Assembly (NCBI RefSeq): GCF_030693485.1
Contig: NZ_JAUYAN010000274.1
Coordinates: 1-37,279 of the forward strand
Reading direction: 5' to 3'
DNA: 37,279 bases
From: Bradyrhizobium sp.
GTDB taxonomy: Bacteria > Pseudomonadota > Alphaproteobacteria > Rhizobiales > Xanthobacteraceae
The translations under genes were made by a program, and so were the position numbers. The notes under the pieces are model-generated. The model saw only the letters and a list, made by a program, of their open reading frames with translations. It ran no database searches and was not told where the DNA came from. Positions 16,240 through 26,113 of this stretch are shown in pieces (positions within the stretch are counted from its first letter, which is position 1; every line of letters begins with the position of its first letter).

Positions 16240-16838
16240 GGCGGTGCGCCCTTCGGATAGAGCCTGATATAGACGAAGCGGCCGAGCGCGCCGGCCAGGA
16301 TCGGCAGCGGCAGCGAGATCACGATGCGCCACAGCGTGAAGTCGGTGCCCATGATCGGCAATTCCCAGACGATGGCGCGGCCATAGCCGATCAGGGTCCA
16401 GCTCACCACCATGGCGATGGCGGCGCCGAAATCGGCGCCGACCGTGAGCAATGCAGCCGCCACCGGATAGACCGTAAACGGTCCGCCCGGCAGGATCGCG
16501 CCGAACGCGGTGCCGATCAGCAAGCCCTTCAGGCCGGAATTCGGCCCGAGCGCACGCGACACCTTCTCGTGCGGCAGGATCTCGGCGATGAAGGCGCCGA
16601 GCAGGCAGCCTGCCAGCACGCGCGGCAGGATGCCGCCGAACAACTCCAGATCGCTGAAGAGAATCTGCAGCACGCCGTCGGCGCCGTCGCGGCGCCAGAC
16701 CAGCACCACGCAGACCGCGACCAGCACGGCGAGGAAGATCATCGACCAGCCGATCGGCTTGCGGATGCGTCCGGGACGCGGCGCGGTGTCCGCGGCGTCG
16801 TCGGCCGGCGCCGGGTCTTTCAGGGGGAGTTCTGCCAA
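16236..16838 (-). CDS. half-size permease, first of a pair (COG0701/YraQ-like)
   Basis: The 200-residue protein has an acidic/Pro N-terminal tail (about 30 residues) followed by about five membrane helices. It includes the loop motif AILPGGPFTVYP, which mirrors the ATPGGP motif of its partner at 15742-16239. Such matched motifs suggest that a single permease has been split, or that two halves evolved from an internal repeat. The stop codon overlaps the next start. The crcB gene lies upstream on the same strand with a 136-base gap, so co-transcription is possible. Substrate unknown. Confidence 0.8.
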   Translation of the reverse strand: MAELPLKDPAPADDAADTAPRPGRIRKPIGWSMIFLAVLVAVCVVLVWRRDGADGVLQILFSDLELFGGILPRVLAGCLLGAFIAEILPHEKVSRALGPNSGLKGLLIGTAFGAILPGGPFTVYPVAAALLTVGADFGAAIAMVVSWTLIGYGRAIVWELPIMGTDFTLWRIVISLPLPILAGALGRFVYIRLYPKGAPP

Positions 16839-16974
16839 GGCAATCGGTCTGGGAGGTGAAAAGGCTGAACCTGCTTAAGTCTTGACCTGCTTAGTCTTGA
16901 CGGCACAGCGAAGCAAACGGAACGACAGCGCAACCCCATGCGTGGCCCGTGGGTAGCCATGCGCAGGCGCGGGT

Positions 16975-17352
16975 TCACGTCAAGTGGCGCACCAGCGCGA
17001 GGCCCGCGAACAGGCCGGCGATCGACAGCACCACCGAGCCCAGCACGTAAAACAGCGCATGGGCGATCTCGCCCCGCTGGTAAAGCAGCGCGGCGTCGAG
17101 CGAGAACGCCGAGAAGGTGGTGTAGCCGCCGAGGATGCCGGTCATCAGGAACAGCCGCCAGGGCTGCGAGGCCCCGCCCTTGAAGGCGAGATAGCCGGCC
17201 ATCAGGCCCATGACGAGCGAGCCGGAGATATTGATGATGAAGGTGCTCCAGGGAAACGCGGTGCCGAGGCCGCGCGCGCTGAGCATGTTGACGGCGTGGC
17301 GCAGCGACGCGCCGATCCCGCCACCGACGAACACCAGAAGATAGCTTCTCAT
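16975..17352 (-). CDS. crcB: CrcB/Fluc fluoride channel
   Basis: The 125-residue, four-helix membrane protein works as an antiparallel dimer that lets fluoride out of the cell. Family marks are GGGIGASLRHAVN near the N-terminus, the polar-track NISGSLVMG, and GILGGYTTFSAFSLD, which carries the phenylalanines and the Na+-site region. ATG 17352 is preceded by TGGAG at close spacing; an upstream GTG at 17367 is possible. I looked for the fluoride riboswitch upstream on this strand and did not see its conserved start. Confidence 0.92.
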   Translation of the reverse strand: MRSYLLVFVGGGIGASLRHAVNMLSARGLGTAFPWSTFIINISGSLVMGLMAGYLAFKGGASQPWRLFLMTGILGGYTTFSAFSLDAALLYQRGEIAHALFYVLGSVVLSIAGLFAGLALVRHLT

Positions 17353-17419
17353 CTGCTCCACCCGCACTCCAGTTGCAAGCCACAGACCTCAGTATGCGGC
17401 GCGGCTGACCCAAACGAAA

Positions 17420-17444
17420 GGGCGGCAGTGAGATACTGCCGCCC
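17420..17444 (-). terminator. rho-independent terminator of superoxide dismutase gene
   Basis: On the minus strand a perfect 10-bp stem (GGGCGGCAGT / ACTGCCGCCC, loop ATCTC) is followed by TTTCGTTT. It lies about 100 bases past the sodB stop, beyond the palindromic repeat. Confidence 0.7.
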
Positions 17445-17456
17445 CAACAATCTGGT

Positions 17457-17539
17457 TGTCATTCCGGGGCGATGCGCAGCATCGAACCCGGAATCTCGAG
17501 ATTCCGGGTTCGGCCCTTCGGGGCCGCCCCGGAATGACA
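17457..17539. repeat. palindromic intergenic repeat (about 83 bases)
   Basis: Outer arms TGTCATTCCGGGGC (17457-17470) and GCCCCGGAATGACA (17526-17539) are exact inverted repeats. Inside is a second perfect palindrome (17485-17510), with AACCCGGAAT and its complement around CTCGAG. Two short hairpins (GATGCGCAGCATC, CCCTTCGGGG) fill the rest, so the whole folds as a cruciform. Such CATTCCGGGGC elements are frequent between genes in Bradyrhizobium and Rhodopseudomonas; the copy number here is one within the window. Confidence 0.8.
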
Positions 17540-17542
17540 GAA

Positions 17543-18145
17543 CTAAACGCCGGCCTTCGAGAACAGCTCGTCGACATACTCCCAGTTCACCAGATGATCG
17601 ACGAACGCCTTGAGATAGTCGGGGCGGCGGTTGCGATAATCGATGTAGTAGGAGTGCTCCCAGACGTCGACGCCGAGGATCGGGGTGGCGCCGTGCACCA
17701 GCGGGCTTTCGCCGTTGGCGGTCTTGGAGATTTCGAGCTTGCCGTTCTTGACCGACAGCCAGGCCCAGCCCGAGCCGAACTGGCCGACGCCGGCGGCGGC
17801 GAAATCGGTCTTGAACTTCTCGAGCCCGCCGAGATCCTGGTCGATCTTCTTGGCCAGACGGCCGGGCAATTTGTCGCCGCCGCCGTTGGGCTTCATCCAG
17901 TTCCAGAAATGCAGGTGGTTGTAGTGCTGGCCGGCATTGTTGAACAGCGGCGCATTCTTGCCGAACGAGCCCTTGACGATCTCCTCGAGAGACTTGCCCT
18001 CGAATTCGGTGCCTTTCAGCAGATTGTTGCCGTTGGTCACATAGGCCTGATGATGCTTGTCGTGGTGGAATTCCAGCGTTTCCTTCGACATATGAGGAGC
18101 AAGCGCGTCATAGGCATAAGGAAGGGTGGGAAGCGTGAAGGTCAT
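17543..18145 (-). CDS. sodB: superoxide dismutase, Fe/Mn family (Fe type favoured)
   Basis: The 200-residue cytosolic enzyme converts superoxide to hydrogen peroxide and oxygen. Predicted metal ligands are His27 (FHHDKHH), His77 (QHYNHLHFW), Asp160 and His164 (DVWEHSYY). No signal peptide is present. Fe-type, Mn-type and cambialistic enzymes differ by few residues; GVGQFGSGW (Gln122) and the length fit the alphaproteobacterial SodB group. Upstream is a short inverted repeat GGAACC-9-GGTTCC (18185-18205), which may be part of the promoter. The gene has its own terminator at 17420-17444. Confidence 0.93.
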   Translation of the reverse strand: MTFTLPTLPYAYDALAPHMSKETLEFHHDKHHQAYVTNGNNLLKGTEFEGKSLEEIVKGSFGKNAPLFNNAGQHYNHLHFWNWMKPNGGGDKLPGRLAKKIDQDLGGLEKFKTDFAAAGVGQFGSGWAWLSVKNGKLEISKTANGESPLVHGATPILGVDVWEHSYYIDYRNRRPDYLKAFVDHLVNWEYVDELFSKAGV

Positions 18146-18271
18146 GGGGTGATGTCCGCAATGATGGGAGACGTTGGCTTAACGGGAACCCTTATAGAAG
18201 GTTCCAGCGCGCTTAAATACAGCAAATTGGAACGGCCAGACCAGACCGCGCACGAGAGAAAGAACCGCAAC

Positions 18272-18799
18272 ATGAGCATCGAGATCGACGTATTGAACGG
18301 GGACGCATCGTGGCCGACGGCCGAGCCGCTTTTCAAGGCGGTGTGGCCGGCCGACGTCGTTGAGAAGCTGCCATGGGGTCATGTCAAATGGGCCAATGCC
18401 GACCTCCGCGTCCTGATCGATGCGCCCACGGGTGAGCTGGCCTGCCATGTCGGCATCTACTTCCGCCAGGGGACCTGGGACGGCCGCAAGGTCCAGATCG
18501 GCGGCATCGGCGGGGTTGCGACCCGCGAGGACTGCCGGCGGCAGGGCTATGCCAGCCTCGCGCTCGACGCCGCGATCCAGACCATGCGCCACCATGAGGC
18601 GGTGCAATTCGCGCTGTTGTTCTGCGAGCCGCACAATTTCGCGTTCTACCAGTCGCGCGGCTGGCACCCCTTCACCGGCGAGGTCTACGCCCAGCAGCCG
18701 GAAGGGCGCGTTCGTTTCGAGGCGATGGCGCCCTTCGTATACGATTTCTCCCGCAAGCCGCGGCAGGGCGTGATCGACCTATGCGGCCTGCCATGGTGA
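18272..18799 (+). CDS. GNAT family N-acetyltransferase
   Basis: The 175-residue protein shows the acetyl-CoA-binding core GGIGGVATREDCRRQGYASLAL (motif A, with R-x-x-G-x-A as RRQGYA, residues about 75-95). It is followed by LLFCEPHNFAFYQSRGW (motif B), typical of GNAT enzymes including the aminoglycoside 2'-acetyltransferase-like group. The substrate cannot be told. ATG 18272 follows GAGAGAAAG. A much longer in-frame opening reaching back to 17456 lies over sodB on the other strand and is spurious. It is divergent from sodB with 126 bases between them. Confidence 0.85.
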   Translation: MSIEIDVLNGDASWPTAEPLFKAVWPADVVEKLPWGHVKWANADLRVLIDAPTGELACHVGIYFRQGTWDGRKVQIGGIGGVATREDCRRQGYASLALDAAIQTMRHHEAVQFALLFCEPHNFAFYQSRGWHPFTGEVYAQQPEGRVRFEAMAPFVYDFSRKPRQGVIDLCGLPW

Positions 18800-18886
18800 C
18801 CATGCGTGTTGCGGGGTGGCGCTGCGGGGCCGGTTGATCATATGTCAGTCATAATTCTTTTGCCGGGCCGGGATGACGCGTGACGC

Positions 18887-20257
18887 ATGACCATTGAGGC
18901 CCCGCCTGAAGCTTCCGCAAAGGTCCCGGCCAACAGCCTGCTGACATCGCCGATCCTGCCGACCCTGCTGCGGCTGACGCTTCCCAATGCCATCGCGATG
19001 GTCGGCACCACCCTGGTTGCGGTTGCCGAAACCGCCTATATCGGCCGCCTCGGCATCGAACCGCTGGCCGCGATCGCCCTGGTTTTTCCCTTCGTCATGC
19101 TGACGCAGATGATGTCGGCCGGCGCCATGGGCGGCGGCGTTTCCTCCGCGGTCAGCCGCGCCATCGGCGCCGGCGACCGCGACCGCGCGGCGACGCTGGC
19201 GCTGCACGCCGTCATGATCGGCCTGCTCGGCGGACTGTTCTTTACAGTCGTCATGCTGTCGTTCGGCCGGCAGTTCTATATGCTGCTGGGCGGGCGTGGC
19301 GGCGTGCTCGAACAGGCAATGCAATATTCGCAGGTGCTGTTCTCCGGCGCGGTGTCGATCTGGCTGGTCAATACGCTGGCCTCGGTGCTGCGCGGCACGG
19401 GCGACATGCGGATGCCGTCGGCGACGCTGATCGGGGTCGCCATTATTCAGATCGTGGTCGGCGGTGCATTGGGCCTCGGCCTTGCGGGCCTGCCGCAGCT
19501 GGGCATGCGCGGCGTCGCCGCCGGCCAATTGATCGCGTTCTCGCTTGGCGCGATGTTCCTCGCATGGATCCTGGTCAGCGGCCGCAGCCGGCTGACACTG
19601 GATTTCCGCGCCTTCAAATTTCAGCGCGTCATGTTTCTCGATATCCTCAAGGTCGGCGCAATCTCCTGCGTCGCGCCGCTGCAGAGCGTGCTGACCATTC
19701 TGATCTTCACCAAGATCCTGGCCGGCTATGGCACCGCGACGCTGGCCGGCTACGGCATGGGCTCGCGGCTCGAATTCCTGCTGACCCCGATCTCGTTCGC
19801 CTTCGGCGTGGCCTCGGTGCCGATGGTCGGCATGGCCGTCGGCGCCGGCATGGTGGCGCGCGCCCGCAGGGTGGCCTGGACCGCGGGCGCGGCATCAGGC
19901 CTCGTCGTCGGGCTGATCGGCCTGATCGTCGCGGTCCATCCGGTGCTGTGGGTGTCGATGTTCACCAGCGATCCTGGCGTCACCGCGGCGGCCTATTCCT
20001 ACTTTGCCTGGGCCGGCCCGGCATTCGCGTTTTTCGGATTGGGCACCTGCCTCTATTTCGCGTCGCAGGGAGCGGCGAAGGTCGGCGGCCCGGTGCTCGC
20101 GGGAACCGGCCGCCTGTTGCTGGTCGCGCTCGGCGGCTGGTGGCTGGTGTCGATCGATGCGCCGGCCTGGGCGCTGTTCGCGCTGGTCGGCGCCGCCATG
20201 GTGTTGTTCGGCCTCGGCGTCGCCGCATCGGTCTGGCTGACGCGCTGGGGCAATTGA
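18887..20257 (+). CDS. MATE family efflux transporter
   Basis: The 456-residue inner-membrane protein has twelve hydrophobic segments in two related halves, typical of multidrug and toxin extrusion exporters driven by Na+ or H+. Family marks are LPNAIAMVGTTLVAVAETAYIGRLG in the first half (helices 1-2), SAGAMGGGVSSAVSRAIGAGDRD, and GYGMGSRLEFLLTPISFAFGVA in the second half. No clear ribosome site lies before ATG 18887, so the start is the least secure part. Substrate unknown. Confidence 0.92.
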   Translation: MTIEAPPEASAKVPANSLLTSPILPTLLRLTLPNAIAMVGTTLVAVAETAYIGRLGIEPLAAIALVFPFVMLTQMMSAGAMGGGVSSAVSRAIGAGDRDRAATLALHAVMIGLLGGLFFTVVMLSFGRQFYMLLGGRGGVLEQAMQYSQVLFSGAVSIWLVNTLASVLRGTGDMRMPSATLIGVAIIQIVVGGALGLGLAGLPQLGMRGVAAGQLIAFSLGAMFLAWILVSGRSRLTLDFRAFKFQRVMFLDILKVGAISCVAPLQSVLTILIFTKILAGYGTATLAGYGMGSRLEFLLTPISFAFGVASVPMVGMAVGAGMVARARRVAWTAGAASGLVVGLIGLIVAVHPVLWVSMFTSDPGVTAAAYSYFAWAGPAFAFFGLGTCLYFASQGAAKVGGPVLAGTGRLLLVALGGWWLVSIDAPAWALFALVGAAMVLFGLGVAASVWLTRWGN

Positions 20258-20315
20258 GTTCCGCATTGCACGAATTCGATTTCTTGTTATGCAGGCCGGC
20301 TTCAAGGAGAGGCCC

Positions 20316-20565
20316 ATGTTCTGGCGATTCGGTTCCGTCATTGCAATCCTGGCCACGTTGTTCGGCGCCGCTGCCGCGCATGCGCAAGCCGGCGACGAGC
20401 CAATCGGCGTCTGGCTGACCCAGGCCGGCGACGCCAGGGTCCGCATCAGCAAATGCGGCGGCGGACTCTGCGGAGGTCTCGCTGGCCGGATCGGATACGC
20501 TCAAGGTCGAGGGCTGCATCGGCGCGCTCTGCGGCGGCGAGAACTGGACCCGCGCCGGGCGGTGA
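20316..20565 (+). pseudogene. DUF2147-family secreted protein gene, broken by an internal deletion and frameshift
   Basis: AAGGAGA (20304-20310) and ATG 20316 start a normal signal peptide (FGAAAAHA-QA) and the DUF2147 opening GVWLTQAGDARVRISKCGGG. The frame then changes. In the +1-shifted frame from 20476 to the TGA at 20565, VSLAGSDTLKVEGCIGAL and CGGENWTRA match the C-terminal end of the same family. The intervening 40-60 residues normally present are missing. In the original frame the reading runs on as nonsense to 20609. So the gene has lost its middle and its frame and is not expected to be functional. Confidence 0.75.
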
Positions 20566-20590
20566 GTGCCGGAACGGTTCGGCACGCAGG

Positions 20591-21771
20591 CTATCTGCGC
20601 TGGTTATAGACGTCGATGCAGACGGCTCCGAGCAACACCAGGCCCTTGATCACCTGCTGGTAGTCGATGCCGATCCCGAGGATCGACATGCCGTTGTTCA
20701 TGACGCCCATGATCATGGCGCCGATCACCGCCCCGCCTACCAGGCCGACACCGCCATAGGCCGAAGCGCCGCCGATGAAGCAGGCGGCGATGACGTCGAG
20801 TTCGAAGCCTGCGCCTGCCTTGGGCGTAGCCGTGTTGAGGCGGGCGGCGAAGACGAGCCCGGCCAGCGCGGCCAGAACCCCCATGTTGACGAAAGCGAAG
20901 AAGGTGAGCCGTTCGGCCTTGATGCCGGACAGCTTGGCTGCTTTCGCATTGCCGCCGACCGCATAGACCTGCCGGCCGATGACGGTTCGCCGCGTCACGA
21001 AGCTGTAGAGCGCAATCAGCGCCGTCATGATGACAAGGACGTTCGGAAATCCGCGATGCGAGGCGATCAGGTAGGTGAAGGCGAGCACCGCGCCCGAAAG
21101 CACCGCGGTCTTCGCGACAAAAAAAGCGTAAGGCTCCACCTCGATCCCATACGACTGTTCGCGCGCGCGGCCCCTGGCGCCGGCAAGAACCAGCGCCAGG
21201 GTCAGCAATACGCCGAGCAGCAGCGAGGTTGGATGCAATGTGCCGGGCAGCAGTTCCGGAATGAAGCCCGACGATAGTTTCTGAAAGGCCGGCGGAAACG
21301 GTCCGACCGACTGGCCCTGCAGCAGCGCGAGCGCAAGGCCCTTGAACACCAGCATACCGGCCAGCGTGACGATGAAGGAGGGGATGCCGAAATAGGCAAC
21401 CCAGTAACCTTGCGCCGCGCCGATCGCCGCGCCCACCAGCAGGCATGCGATGAAGGCTGTGGGATAATCGACCTGATAACGCACCATCAGCACCGCGGCG
21501 ACGGCGCCGACGAAGCCGGCGACCGATCCGACCGACAGATCGATATGGCCGGTGACGATCACCAGCAGCATACCGAGGGCCATGATGACGATGTAGCTGT
21601 TCTGCAGCACCAGATTGGTGAGATTGAGCGGCTGCAGCAGCGTACCGTCGGTCACGACCTGGAAGAACAGCATGATCGCGAACAGCGACAGCAGCATGCC
21701 GTAGTTTCGCAGGTTGTTCTTGATGAACCCCGCATGTCCGCGATGTTCGGGAAGCGGAACCGTCTTGTCGG

Positions 21772-21775
<4 letters not shown>
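20591..21775 (-). CDS. gguB: sugar ABC transporter permease (GguB/XylH type)
   Basis: The 394-residue membrane subunit of a CUT2 sugar importer has about ten helices and the family segments TGHIDLSVGSVAGFVGA, GIPSFIVTLAGM, VYAVGGNAKAAKLSGI (the EAA-like ATPase contact loop) and ASAYGGVGLVGGAVIGA. Its ATG overlaps the stop of the ATPase gene (ATGA). The set chvE-gguA-gguB in Agrobacterium imports several monosaccharides, and the same order is kept here. Confidence 0.92.
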
Positions 21776-23340
<1,565 letters not shown>

Positions 23341-23353
23341 GGCGGTCACTGGA

Positions 23354-24427
23354 TCAATTGAACTGCGAGCGCTTGTAATAGCCGCTGTCGATCAAGACCT
23401 TCTCCCAGTTGCTCTTGTCAACCACGACCGGCTTGAGCAGATAGGACGGCACCACCTTGACGCCGTTGTTGTAGGTTTTGGTGTCGTTGACCGTGACCTC
23501 CTTGCCGCCGAGCACCGCATCGACCATGTCCACGGTCACCCGCGCGAGGTCGCGCGTATCCTTGAAAATGGTCGAATATTGCTCGCCTCGCAGCATCGCC
23601 TTGATCGAGGGAACTTCGGCATCCTGCCCGCTGATCACGGGCATCGGCTGACTGGCGCTGCCATAGCCGACACCCCTGAGGGAGGAAATGATTCCGATGG
23701 ACAGACCGTCATAGGGTGACAGCACGGCATCGACGCGCTTCCTGCCATAGAAGGCGCTGAGCAGATTGTCCATGCGGGACTGGGCGGTCGCACCGTCCCA
23801 CCGCAGGGTCGAAACCTTGTCCATGCCCGTCTGCCGGCTCGCGACAACCAGTTTGCCGCTGTCGATATAGGGCTGCAGCACCGACATGGCGCCGTTGTAG
23901 AAGAAGTAGGCGTTGTTGTCGTCCGGCGAACCGCCGAACAGTTCGATATTGAACGGTCCCTTGCCCTCCTTCAGCCCAAGGCCCTGCTCGATCGACTGCG
24001 CCTGCAGCGCCCCGACCTGGAAATTGTCGAAGGTCGCGTAGTAGTCGACGCTGGGCGTGTTGCGGATCAGACGATCATAGGCAATCACGGTGATGCCCCT
24101 GGCCTTGGCCTGCCTGAGCACGTCGGAGAGCGTGGTGCCGTCGATCGCCGCGATCACCAGCACCTTGGCTCCCTTGGTCACCATGTTTTCGACCTGGGAG
24201 AGCTGGTTCGGGATATCGTCCTCGGCATATTGCAGGTCGGTGCCGTAGCCGCGTTCCTTCAGCACCTTGACGATGTTGTTGCCGTCATCGATCCAGCGCG
24301 CGGAGGCCTTGGTCGGCATCGCGATGCCGACGGTCGGCTTGCTTTGTGCCAGCGCGCCGCCATCCGGCGCGGCGACGGCAAGGCCCGCCAGCGCGAGCGC
24401 GAACAATTTGGCCTTCAGCTTCAACAT
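23354..24427 (-). CDS. chvE: multiple sugar-binding periplasmic protein ChvE
   Basis: The 357-residue precursor has a signal peptide (about residues 1-27, ending ALAQ) and a type I periplasmic binding fold. Marks are [19 protein letters not shown], the hinge/ligand segments [31 protein letters not shown] and [15 protein letters not shown], typical of ChvE/XylF. ChvE binds glucose, galactose, arabinose, xylose and sugar acids. GAGGGAG just upstream of ATG 24427 is a good ribosome site. No sugar-responsive regulator gene is next to it in the window. Confidence 0.93.
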   Translation of the reverse strand: MLKLKAKLFALALAGLAVAAPDGGALAQSKPTVGIAMPTKASARWIDDGNNIVKVLKERGYGTDLQYAEDDIPNQLSQVENMVTKGAKVLVIAAIDGTTLSDVLRQAKARGITVIAYDRLIRNTPSVDYYATFDNFQVGALQAQSIEQGLGLKEGKGPFNIELFGGSPDDNNAYFFYNGAMSVLQPYIDSGKLVVASRQTGMDKVSTLRWDGATAQSRMDNLLSAFYGRKRVDAVLSPYDGLSIGIISSLRGVGYGSASQPMPVISGQDAEVPSIKAMLRGEQYSTIFKDTRDLARVTVDMVDAVLGGKEVTVNDTKTYNNGVKVVPSYLLKPVVVDKSNWEKVLIDSGYYKRSQFN

Positions 24428-24538
24428 GCTTTACTCCCTCAGGATAGATCTTGCTTTCTTTTTCCGGGGGATCGTAGCGATAGCCCTCACGAAGGCAACA
24501 TGGCTCCGGCGCAGTCCGCCGCCGATAGAAGGGCCGTC

Positions 24539-25690
24539 TCAGGCCGCCATCGCCTTCAGCGCTGACGCGGCCGAGGCATAGCCGCCGCGGGCGCCGTCGA
24601 TGAAATGGACGTGGTCGCTCCGCGTTACCGACGGAGCAAAACAGGTCATCATCGCCGCATCCTGCCGGTGCAGGCCGTAGCGCACGGTTCCCGCCGCGGC
24701 CGCCGCGGCCAGCACTTTCGTGAGCGCGCCTTCCAGCTCCGGCGTGCAGTCGAGGATCATGCGCAAGCCATCGTCATATTTGCGGAAGTCGGAATTCTCC
24801 ACCACCTGCTGCACATAGGTCTTCGGCACGAAGCCGCCGACGCTGATGCCGAAACGCATGATCACGTAGACGAACAGCGTATTGGCGAGCACGAAGGCGC
24901 GCCGCCTGAGCAGCGATCCACGCAGCGTGCTGACTTCGTATTTATTGCCGCTCGGCGGCCATGTCAGCGGCGGGCCGTCCGGCGGCACCGGCCGCCCGGC
25001 ATCCGGGCTGCGCTCCACCAGCGCGATGACGTCCTCGATCACCTTGCGAAAAGCCGAGGCGGCGGCGGCGCGCGCGGGCACCACCAGCACCGATAGGATG
25101 AGGCCGCGCGTGGAGGGAATTTCCTCGAACCGGCACGACAATCCCGTGAGATCGGGCTGGGCGCCGGGCGCGGCCTTCGGCACCGCGAACTCGCCGCGCT
25201 TCATTGCCGTCTCCGCCCAGCCGAGACCGCCACCGGAAAACATCGCATAGGACAGATTGGCCGACGGCCCGAACCGGGCGACGCGGACGTCGAAGCCCTG
25301 CGCCCGCACCGCCGACACCGGCACCAGCGCCACCCGCATCACCAGGTTAAGGCTCTCCTCGACCCAGATCGAGGTCGCCGCCAACGCCTCCCGGGTGCGC
25401 TCGACATCGTCCGGCGACACCGCAAAACTGGCGCCGTCGCCGCCGAACACGAAGGGAAATTCGCGCCCTTCCAGCGCATTGGTGACCGCCGCGATGACCG
25501 AAGCCCCGGCCATGTTGACCGCCTTGTAGCGCGCCTCCGCGATTGCCCTGGTCGATTCCACGATATCGGCGACGCCGATCGACCAGTCGTCCGGCAGCGC
25601 CGAATACAGCGCCGGATCCATCAGGCTGGCAAAGCCGCGAAAGACCGGGATGGAGCTGTAGAAGGTGTCGCTGGCGGTGGGTATGGTCAT
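24539..25690 (-). CDS. DUF3095 family protein with class III cyclase-like motifs
   Basis: The 383-residue protein resembles the DUF3095 family. Two short stretches look like the metal-binding parts of class III nucleotide cyclases: VADIVESTRAIAEAR at about residues 40-54 (compare ADIxGSTxLxE) and FVFGGDGASFAV at about 79-90 (compare GDGxxxxF). The C-terminal half (residues about 270-383) contains several aromatic/charged motifs of unknown role, including HVHFIDGARGGYA. No signal peptide or membrane segment. ATG 25690 is used; GTG 25696 is also open and neither has a strong ribosome site. Enzymatic cyclase activity is not shown by the sequence. Confidence 0.75.
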   Translation of the reverse strand: MTIPTASDTFYSSIPVFRGFASLMDPALYSALPDDWSIGVADIVESTRAIAEARYKAVNMAGASVIAAVTNALEGREFPFVFGGDGASFAVSPDDVERTREALAATSIWVEESLNLVMRVALVPVSAVRAQGFDVRVARFGPSANLSYAMFSGGGLGWAETAMKRGEFAVPKAAPGAQPDLTGLSCRFEEIPSTRGLILSVLVVPARAAAASAFRKVIEDVIALVERSPDAGRPVPPDGPPLTWPPSGNKYEVSTLRGSLLRRRAFVLANTLFVYVIMRFGISVGGFVPKTYVQQVVENSDFRKYDDGLRMILDCTPELEGALTKVLAAAAAAGTVRYGLHRQDAAMMTCFAPSVTRSDHVHFIDGARGGYASAASALKAMAA

Positions 25691-25884
25691 GGGCACTGAA
25701 CGGTCCGGACCTCGAGGCGTTGCAACAGATACGGCAATTCCCTGGATCGGTTTCGTTCAGGTGTGTCGACGGGGTCAGGCGCCTGATCCGTCGCGGAAAC
25801 ATCAAACGTGGGCGGCAAGTCCATTCTACGCAGCAATCGTCGACCGGAAAGGCAAGCTATCGCGACAGAGTAAAGGCAGCTTGG

Positions 25885-26061
25885 CTAGTCGTCGGGATGG
25901 CCTATCTCCCTGACATTTTCGGGGCTTTCCGGAATGGCCGGCGCCGTGCGATTGGTCCTGATCGTGGCGAGCTTCTCGCGCAGCTTTTCGTAGTCTTTCG
26001 GCTTCCTGGCCTTTTTCAGGTTGGACGTCAGGAGGTCCACGAGTTTGTCTGAAGCCGCCAT
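25885..26061 (-). CDS. small charged protein, function unknown
   Basis: The 58-residue product is soluble, with a basic helical first half (SDKLVDLLTSNLKKARKPKDYEKL is its visible Lys/Leu-rich region, followed by REKLATIRTN) and a Pro/Asp tail (ESPENVREIGHPDD). GGAG lies 7 bases before ATG 26061. A semi-palindrome TAGGA-CGTA-TCCTA (26094-26107) stands just upstream. It follows the nitrilase-like gene on the same strand by 53 bases. I recognise no family. Confidence 0.55.
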   Translation of the reverse strand: MAASDKLVDLLTSNLKKARKPKDYEKLREKLATIRTNRTAPAIPESPENVREIGHPDD

Positions 26062-26113
26062 TTCAATCTCCAACCGGCCGGGAATCCGTCACATAGGACG
26101 TATCCTAAGGCAT

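Noticed and set aside
17368-17542. Possible fluoride riboswitch before crcB
   Set aside because: Read on the minus strand, the conserved start of the motif is not present; the region is filled by the terminator and the palindromic repeat of the sodB end.
25775-25786. Perfect 12-base palindrome TCAGGCGCCTGA
   Set aside because: GC palindromes of this length occur by chance in such DNA, and no promoter or gene start is next to it.
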